Of a DNA stretch of 33,427 bases, positions 28,005 to 33,427 are shown piece by piece. The notes under the pieces were generated by a model. It worked only from the letters and a program-made list of their open reading frames with translations. It was not told the DNA's origin and made no database searches. The DNA comes from Thermoplasmatota archaeon. Lineage in GTDB: Archaea > Thermoplasmatota > E2 > DHVEG-1. The DNA is taken from NCBI GenBank assembly GCA_029762575.1, contig JARVGL010000010.1:1-33427 (forward strand), written 5' to 3'. A program made the position numbers and the translations under genes. Position 1 is the stretch's first letter, and each line of letters begins with the position of its first letter.

Positions 28005-28234
28005 ACCTTGACCTTTAACCTTACTAAACAAGGATCGATACTAAATTCTTTCTCTTTCAGTATATCACTGATTATCTTTGCTCTTTTCTTTTTAGATATA
28101 CTATCCGTTTCACAGAGTTCATTATATTTTTAGAGTGTTCTATCTATTTGGAATAATTGTTCAAATGGTTTAATGGTGTAAAAAGAATTAAATACACGAC
28201 ATTTTTATATTATCTTATTGATAGGAGAATCGAT

Positions 28235-29800
28235 ATGAAAATTAATGTCCTAAGCGTTTTGATAATACTCATGTTTTTTCCAACGATTATACATGCATCT
28301 ACTTCAATTGATCATATAGAACATGGTCGAAGCGCTATTACTATGGTTGATGATCTTGATCCCCTTGTAGATCTTACAGTAACCTTTGAACTATTAAAGA
28401 TACGATCACTTGAAAAAAAAGATAATCACCTTAACGTAAGAGAATATATCGATAAATATAGTTATCCAGATTTTTATGTAAAGGTTTGGATCAACGATGA
28501 AATGTTTAAAAGCCCCATTTGGAGAAATACTCGTTACGTTTATGATCCTGATTGGAAGGTGACCTCTAATGTTCCCGATGATGAGGAATGGGTTAACATT
28601 ACAATCCAATTATGGGATTGGAATCTAGGCAGAGATCAAAAATGTGATATTAGTGGATATCAACAAGGGGGAAAGGATAGTTATGATGTCGAGATCAAGT
28701 ACAGTCTTAAAACAGGTCATTGGATGGGAGATGATTACGCCGAACAATATTTCCTAAACGCTGATCCCAGCGGCTACGGGCGATTGAACGGATGCGATGA
28801 TGGCAGCATCTATCAACATGATTTCGATGCGGAACTCTGGTTTGATATCTATCAAAATGATTTTGATGGAGATGGTATCCCGTATTGGACAGAAGTAAAC
28901 GTTTTTGGTACAGATCCCACGATTGACGATCGAGGAAGGGATGATGATGGCGATGGGGTTCCTATCGAATGGGAATGGAAATGGGGTCATTCGTTTAGCT
29001 GGGATTATCAAATATTTGACTATCAACATATTTGGCGTTATGATCCTTTTATATGGGAGGATCATAAGAACCTTGACCCGGACAATGACGGGCTCTCTAA
29101 TTATGAAGAGTATCTCACGTGGCAATGGGGCTCAGATCCCTTTAGAAAGGATTTATTTGTAGAAATGGACCAGATGGCACCTGGGCCAAATGGTGAAACA
29201 ACAGATTTCCCTGAGGAATCAAAAGAACTACTTCGCACAGCCTACGGCCGGCAGAATATCGTTTTTCATCTTGATGATGGATGTATGGGTGGAGGTGAAC
29301 GTATCCCGTTTGATGATTCTGCTACAGATGATGAGATAAGAAACATATACTGGAATTATTTTTTACATCAAGATGAGGATAATTGGAGATGCGGAGTATT
29401 TCATTATGGATTAGTAATCTATAACGCTGAAAGATATCCTGGGTTTGGGTTCTGGGGTGGAGTAAAACCAGTAATTGATTCCTATCAGATATCCGCCCTT
29501 GGTATGGAGAAAAAAGCGAGATATCCCTATTTAACAAGAGATATCGTCTATGCAAGTGCGTATATGCATGAATGTGGTCATACCCTTGGTATTTTCCATG
29601 GAAATACTCCAGGTTGTGATGATCAAGAGGGCAAATATCCATGGCAGTTGAACTATTGGAGATGGCGACCATATAAAAGCGTGATGAACTATGGATATAT
29701 GTACCAAATGGTGGATTACTCAGATGGAAGCCGTGGAAAAAATGATTTTAATGACTGGAATCGAATCGATCTAACCTTCTTTAAAACCCCTCTCTGGTGA
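28235..29800 (+). CDS. Secreted metzincin-type zinc metallopeptidase with TSP3/EF-hand-like calcium-binding repeats
   Basis: Signal peptide MKINVLSVLIILMFFPTIIHA; DFDGDGIPYWTEV, DDDGDGVPIEWEW, DPDNDGLSNYEEY repeats; HECGHTLGIFH zinc motif and SVMNYGYMY Met-turn. Confidence 0.87.
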   Translation: MKINVLSVLIILMFFPTIIHASTSIDHIEHGRSAITMVDDLDPLVDLTVTFELLKIRSLEKKDNHLNVREYIDKYSYPDFYVKVWINDEMFKSPIWRNTRYVYDPDWKVTSNVPDDEEWVNITIQLWDWNLGRDQKCDISGYQQGGKDSYDVEIKYSLKTGHWMGDDYAEQYFLNADPSGYGRLNGCDDGSIYQHDFDAELWFDIYQNDFDGDGIPYWTEVNVFGTDPTIDDRGRDDDGDGVPIEWEWKWGHSFSWDYQIFDYQHIWRYDPFIWEDHKNLDPDNDGLSNYEEYLTWQWGSDPFRKDLFVEMDQMAPGPNGETTDFPEESKELLRTAYGRQNIVFHLDDGCMGGGERIPFDDSATDDEIRNIYWNYFLHQDEDNWRCGVFHYGLVIYNAERYPGFGFWGGVKPVIDSYQISALGMEKKARYPYLTRDIVYASAYMHECGHTLGIFHGNTPGCDDQEGKYPWQLNYWRWRPYKSVMNYGYMYQMVDYSDGSRGKNDFNDWNRIDLTFFKTPLW

Positions 29801-29856
29801 TAAAAAGCAAAACGTTTCCACCTGCTATTTCTCTATATCCAATTGTTGAAATATAT

Positions 29857-31095
29857 CTAATAGATCCCTTTTAGATAATCAAAGCGGTCCTCAAATATCT
29901 CTGCCTGATGTTGAATGACTTTTTCTGCTTCATTGATATCCATGGTTTCAACTTGCTCAGCATACGATACAAAACGCCCTATCCATAACGTCTTAAGAGT
30001 ATCGAGGAGCAACTGTTTGTCTTCCTCTGTTGTAATGTTCTTGTACGCCGATGAATACTGATACACAATATCTGCCCATATCTCTGCATCAAAATTGATA
30101 TTATTTTTGATTATCTGATCGATTTTTTCGATAAAATGATCTGTGATATATCTATGAAATAGATGTTTGTGAGCTTGAAAATCATGTTGAAATGATTCTT
30201 TCATATCTTTGATATTTATACTCACCGGAATCGGGTTTTTACTAAAGCATTCTCGATAATAGGAGCTTTTCCATCTATTTGGTTTCTTCCGCCAGTACGA
30301 TTCATAATATTTTGCAAGGGCAAACATCGACCCGGTCACTTTTCGAAACATAGGTATCAAGAATTTTTCAGGTTCCAGATACCGGGTAGTAGATTCATGG
30401 ATCTTTAAAGAGAACAATCCTTCTTTGACATACATACCTTGTGCGGCAGCAGTTGTAACAATAAATATGTCAACACCAAAATCTGGAGGAAACAAGGGAT
30501 GATTTCGTAAATGTTCATAAAGATTCTTCGAAAGAGCAAATTCTCCAGCTATTGGTTGACGAATATCTATACCATATAATGCCCGGGTGAATGGATATAC
30601 AAGATTATTGGTGATGACCCCATCATTTTTATCACGTATATAGTACGGAACTGTGAGATCTGCCCGCCCGTAGACAACGGGATTAGCTATCGATTGGATC
30701 CAGGAAGGTTTTATATTGAGAAGATCCCCGTCGAGAAGGACCACGCATTTTGCTTTGATCTCATGGGCTATCTCTAGAATTGTCATAATCCCAGCACCTT
30801 TTCCACCAATGGTGAGATCATCTGTAACGATCATCTCGATTGAATGATATGGTTGGAATAATCGAATTGCTTCATCGGTCCTATCACTGGATTTTGCCTT
30901 TGATACAGCTATAGCCATACGATAATCTGGAAAGAATTCATATAATCCTTCGTTAACTACGTTAAGAACATTGAGAATGGTTGCCTCAACATCCTTACAG
31001 AGAACCCCAACGAAGATATCAATTGGTTTTATCTGTTTACATCTTTCGATTAAACTCTCATCTAACGTGATATGTTTGTTCCAATCTTGATTCAT
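29857..31095 (-). CDS. GT-A glycosyltransferase related to glucosyl-3-phosphoglycerate synthase-type enzymes
   Basis: VSKAKSSDRTDEAIRLF, GGKGAGIMTILEIA, CVVLLDGDLLNIKPSW (DxD), PIAGEFALSKNLYEHL, DFGVDIFIVTTAA. Confidence 0.8.
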   Translation of the reverse strand: MNQDWNKHITLDESLIERCKQIKPIDIFVGVLCKDVEATILNVLNVVNEGLYEFFPDYRMAIAVSKAKSSDRTDEAIRLFQPYHSIEMIVTDDLTIGGKGAGIMTILEIAHEIKAKCVVLLDGDLLNIKPSWIQSIANPVVYGRADLTVPYYIRDKNDGVITNNLVYPFTRALYGIDIRQPIAGEFALSKNLYEHLRNHPLFPPDFGVDIFIVTTAAAQGMYVKEGLFSLKIHESTTRYLEPEKFLIPMFRKVTGSMFALAKYYESYWRKKPNRWKSSYYRECFSKNPIPVSINIKDMKESFQHDFQAHKHLFHRYITDHFIEKIDQIIKNNINFDAEIWADIVYQYSSAYKNITTEEDKQLLLDTLKTLWIGRFVSYAEQVETMDINEAEKVIQHQAEIFEDRFDYLKGIY

Positions 31096-31110
31096 ATCTC
31101 ATCCTCTCTA

Positions 31111-32310
31111 TTATTCGTTATCAACAATTACAACATCGAGGAGTTGTTCCCGTATCTTCTTTCGTGCAGATATTGTTCTCAACCAGTCAGGTATTCGTGA
31201 CCCAACAGGATGTTGGAGATAATGTTCTCCAGATACCATTATTTGTTTACTGAATCTCTCAACCATATGTTCCTCGATATGTCTATCATATCTTAGGTTG
31301 TTAAAATGCGCATCTGCATGATATTTTCGTATCGCATCTTGTGCATATCGTTGATAGAGCACACGGAGACTTCGGATATAATCTTGGGATATTGTGATAT
31401 TATCCTCCTCGATTAATGCTCTTAGAAGTGTTTCTAATATATCTCCCACCATTTTCATAAGGCCTTGTTCCTCTGTACCTATCTTCTGATGTTTATGATC
31501 ATAGAATCCAAGATCCGTTTGACATATTCTCTTTGTAATCACATTCCTATACATCTCAGCCATGATGCCTATCTCAAGACCCCAATTACCAGGAATATCA
31601 ACATCTCTTGCTAGATCACTTGTTAAAGCAAACTCGCCTGAAAGGGGATATCTAAATGAATGAAGAAATTGAACGAATTTCAAAGGTCTTGTATGTTTTT
31701 CTAAAAATGCTTCGAGCAATGGTTGAAGAAACAAACGTACCACACGACCATACATGATACCTTTTTCTGTGTTGACCCTTGCATAATATCCTTTATTGAA
31801 CTTAAAATCAAGTTCAGGTTCAACAAGGGGATAGAACAGTTTTGTAGGTATCGTTTCATCATACAGCATAATGTCTGCATCATGTAACCCAACAGCATAT
31901 GATTTAAGTGATGCGATACCTAATGCAAGCCAGACATCACGACCTTTCCCCTGATATTTCAATAGGTCAATCCCATCTGATTTCAACTCTTCCAAAAGCT
32001 TTTCGATTTTCGGCCCGTTACACCACATGATTAAATGAGGGATTTTTAGATCTGTGAAAAATTTTTTTACATGATTAAATTCCCGTTCATTTTGGGCAGC
32101 AAGGGGAATGATTATCTCATGTAGATACGTACATTTATTTAGTTCTTTCTTGATTACTCCAAGAGCATCCCCTGTTATCTCTCTATATAACATTGGCATG
32201 ACTATAGAGACAGGGCGATCAACTGCTCCCTCTATCACGGTGTTTGCTATTGATTTGTAATCTGCGTTGAAATCATGTAATGTAGTTATTTTTTCTTGTT
32301 TAATATCCAT
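31111..32310 (-). CDS. Glucosyl-3-phosphoglycerate synthase-like (GT81) glycosyltransferase
   Basis: VSIVMPMLYREI, YQGKGRDVWLALG, GLHDADIMLYDE, FRYPLSGEFALTSDLARDVDIPGNWGLEIGIMAEMYRN, QTDLGFYDHKHQKIG. Confidence 0.85.
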   Translation of the reverse strand: MDIKQEKITTLHDFNADYKSIANTVIEGAVDRPVSIVMPMLYREITGDALGVIKKELNKCTYLHEIIIPLAAQNEREFNHVKKFFTDLKIPHLIMWCNGPKIEKLLEELKSDGIDLLKYQGKGRDVWLALGIASLKSYAVGLHDADIMLYDETIPTKLFYPLVEPELDFKFNKGYYARVNTEKGIMYGRVVRLFLQPLLEAFLEKHTRPLKFVQFLHSFRYPLSGEFALTSDLARDVDIPGNWGLEIGIMAEMYRNVITKRICQTDLGFYDHKHQKIGTEEQGLMKMVGDILETLLRALIEEDNITISQDYIRSLRVLYQRYAQDAIRKYHADAHFNNLRYDRHIEEHMVERFSKQIMVSGEHYLQHPVGSRIPDWLRTISARKKIREQLLDVVIVDNE

Positions 32311-32959
32311 GTTCTTTTTCCTCCAGATGTGTGATGATCGTTCGAAGATCATCTATTGAAACATCAGCATATTTCTTCACTTCTTCAGGTGCATGAATTG
32401 CAAATCCAAGACCTGCTTTCTGTAACATACCACAATCAACAAGGCCATCACCAACAGCGATGATATCCTCAAATGAAACAGCATACTTTTCTGCTAAAAC
32501 ATCTACAATACAACTCTTAGAGATAGAGTATATCTTATGGGTGACCTCATCTATGACCTTTCCCTTATTATGTATCAAGAGATCACCAGTAACAATTCCC
32601 TCATGTATCACGAGTGTATTTGCATACACATGATCAACGTTAAGTTTTTTTTGCAGATCTTGAGCAATAATATCGTAGCTATCTGTTGCAATCGCTATAA
32701 TCATATCTCTTTTTCTTAATTCAGAGAGGACCTCTATAACATGTTGACGAAGAGGTAATTCCCGAAAAAGGTTTAGTAATTCATTTTTACTGGACCCCTT
32801 TAATAATCGAGCGATTTTCAACGATTTTTGATACGGTTGATCATTAGTATTAAGGATGTCATGCAATTGTCTCTGAAACCCTTTTTTTTCTGCAAAATGA
32901 AAAATCGTTCTACCATCAAGCAATGTTCCATCCATATCAAAAAGAGCGATACGATACAT
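32300..32959 (-). CDS. HAD-superfamily SerB-like phosphatase (candidate glucosyl-3-phosphoglycerate phosphatase)
   Basis: MYRIALFDMDGTLLDG motif I, IAIATDSYD motif II, NKGKVIDEV Lys, IIAVGDGLVDCGMLQKAGLGFAIHAPEEVKKYAD. Confidence 0.85.
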   Translation of the reverse strand: MYRIALFDMDGTLLDGRTIFHFAEKKGFQRQLHDILNTNDQPYQKSLKIARLLKGSSKNELLNLFRELPLRQHVIEVLSELRKRDMIIAIATDSYDIIAQDLQKKLNVDHVYANTLVIHEGIVTGDLLIHNKGKVIDEVTHKIYSISKSCIVDVLAEKYAVSFEDIIAVGDGLVDCGMLQKAGLGFAIHAPEEVKKYADVSIDDLRTIITHLEEKEHGY

Positions 32960-33427
32960 TATCCTCTCAAACAAGGTAAAGGGGCTCTTCATTAAAACCT
33001 TTTACGGAACAATCAAAGACGAAACAACCTCGATGGTCCCCATTCAGCCTTCGATAATAAGATTCAACACATTGTTAGATGAAATCCTTTAAGATCAATA
33101 ACGTGTCGTTTGCAAAACAGAGATAAAAAGACGGTTTTCAGTACTTTGAAGCTCTACCTATAAAAAGAGATAGATGTAAAAAGTGCTCCCGTCGGGAAAA
33201 TGAGTTAATTCTCCAATGCCCCCCTCTTATATTTATGAAAAGATATGGGAAGATGTTGATCACCAATTTACTGGTAAAAATATTGATTTTCTCGATATCA
33301 TTTAATAATTTTAATATTTTTAAAAAATTTGAAATTAGATCTTCCACATCATCTATATGTTCATAATCTACGAAATGAAAATTTTACAATTCTTCTTGAT
33401 CTATTTCAAATAAAAAGAAGATTTGAA

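Noticed and set aside
28754-29125. 123-aa minus-strand ORF inside the metzincin gene
   Set aside because: Antisense shadow of the repetitive Asp/Gly-rich calcium-binding region (GAT/ATC codons rarely give stops in antisense).
1-33427. CRISPR arrays, IS elements, integrases, toxin-antitoxin or known defence systems
   Set aside because: No spaced direct repeats, transposase/integrase motifs, or recognisable defence genes were found; the two tRNA genes show no adjacent integrase or duplicated 3' ends that I can see.

Overview
The window is a gene-dense archaeal chromosome segment. Gene content (archaeal PriL, NucS, Pelota, Alba, archaeal RqcH/NFACT, short leaderless-type promoters, gingipain-like peptidases) suggests a Thermoplasmata-like sediment euryarchaeon; that lineage call is inference. 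I see no CRISPR array, transposon, phage block or long repeat. Recognisable content: archaeal type IV prepilin/preflagellin peptidase, DnaJ, three exported peptidases of different clans (C25, caspase/legumain-like, metzincin with TSP3-like repeats), two CAU-anticodon tRNAs (one initiator), PurM, ThiL, an rqcH-pelA ribosome-rescue pair, a radical SAM/SPASM enzyme, a SelB-like factor with a degenerate G domain, a priL-tmk-nucS group, a PfkB + degenerate LytM/M23 pair, a GT4 glycosyltransferase, MscS, Alba, MarC, an AhpD-like + zinc-ribbon/HPPD-like pair, and an HAD phosphatase + GT81-like + GT operon that looks like glucosylglycerate-type osmolyte synthesis. Not in the supplied ORF track: a long partial ORF on the minus strand at the left edge (1-891), two unlisted small ORFs (43 aa at 14096-14227 +, 31 aa at 23950-24045 -), and a stem-loop with T-run at 18443-18480. 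The best second-look items are the degenerate LytM protein beside a sugar kinase, the zinc-ribbon HPPD-like/AhpD pair, the 43-aa membrane microprotein ahead of a lone receiver protein, the RqcH D97/R98 conservation with overlapping pelota, and the putative osmolyte operon. All assignments come from reading motifs by eye; no searches were run.
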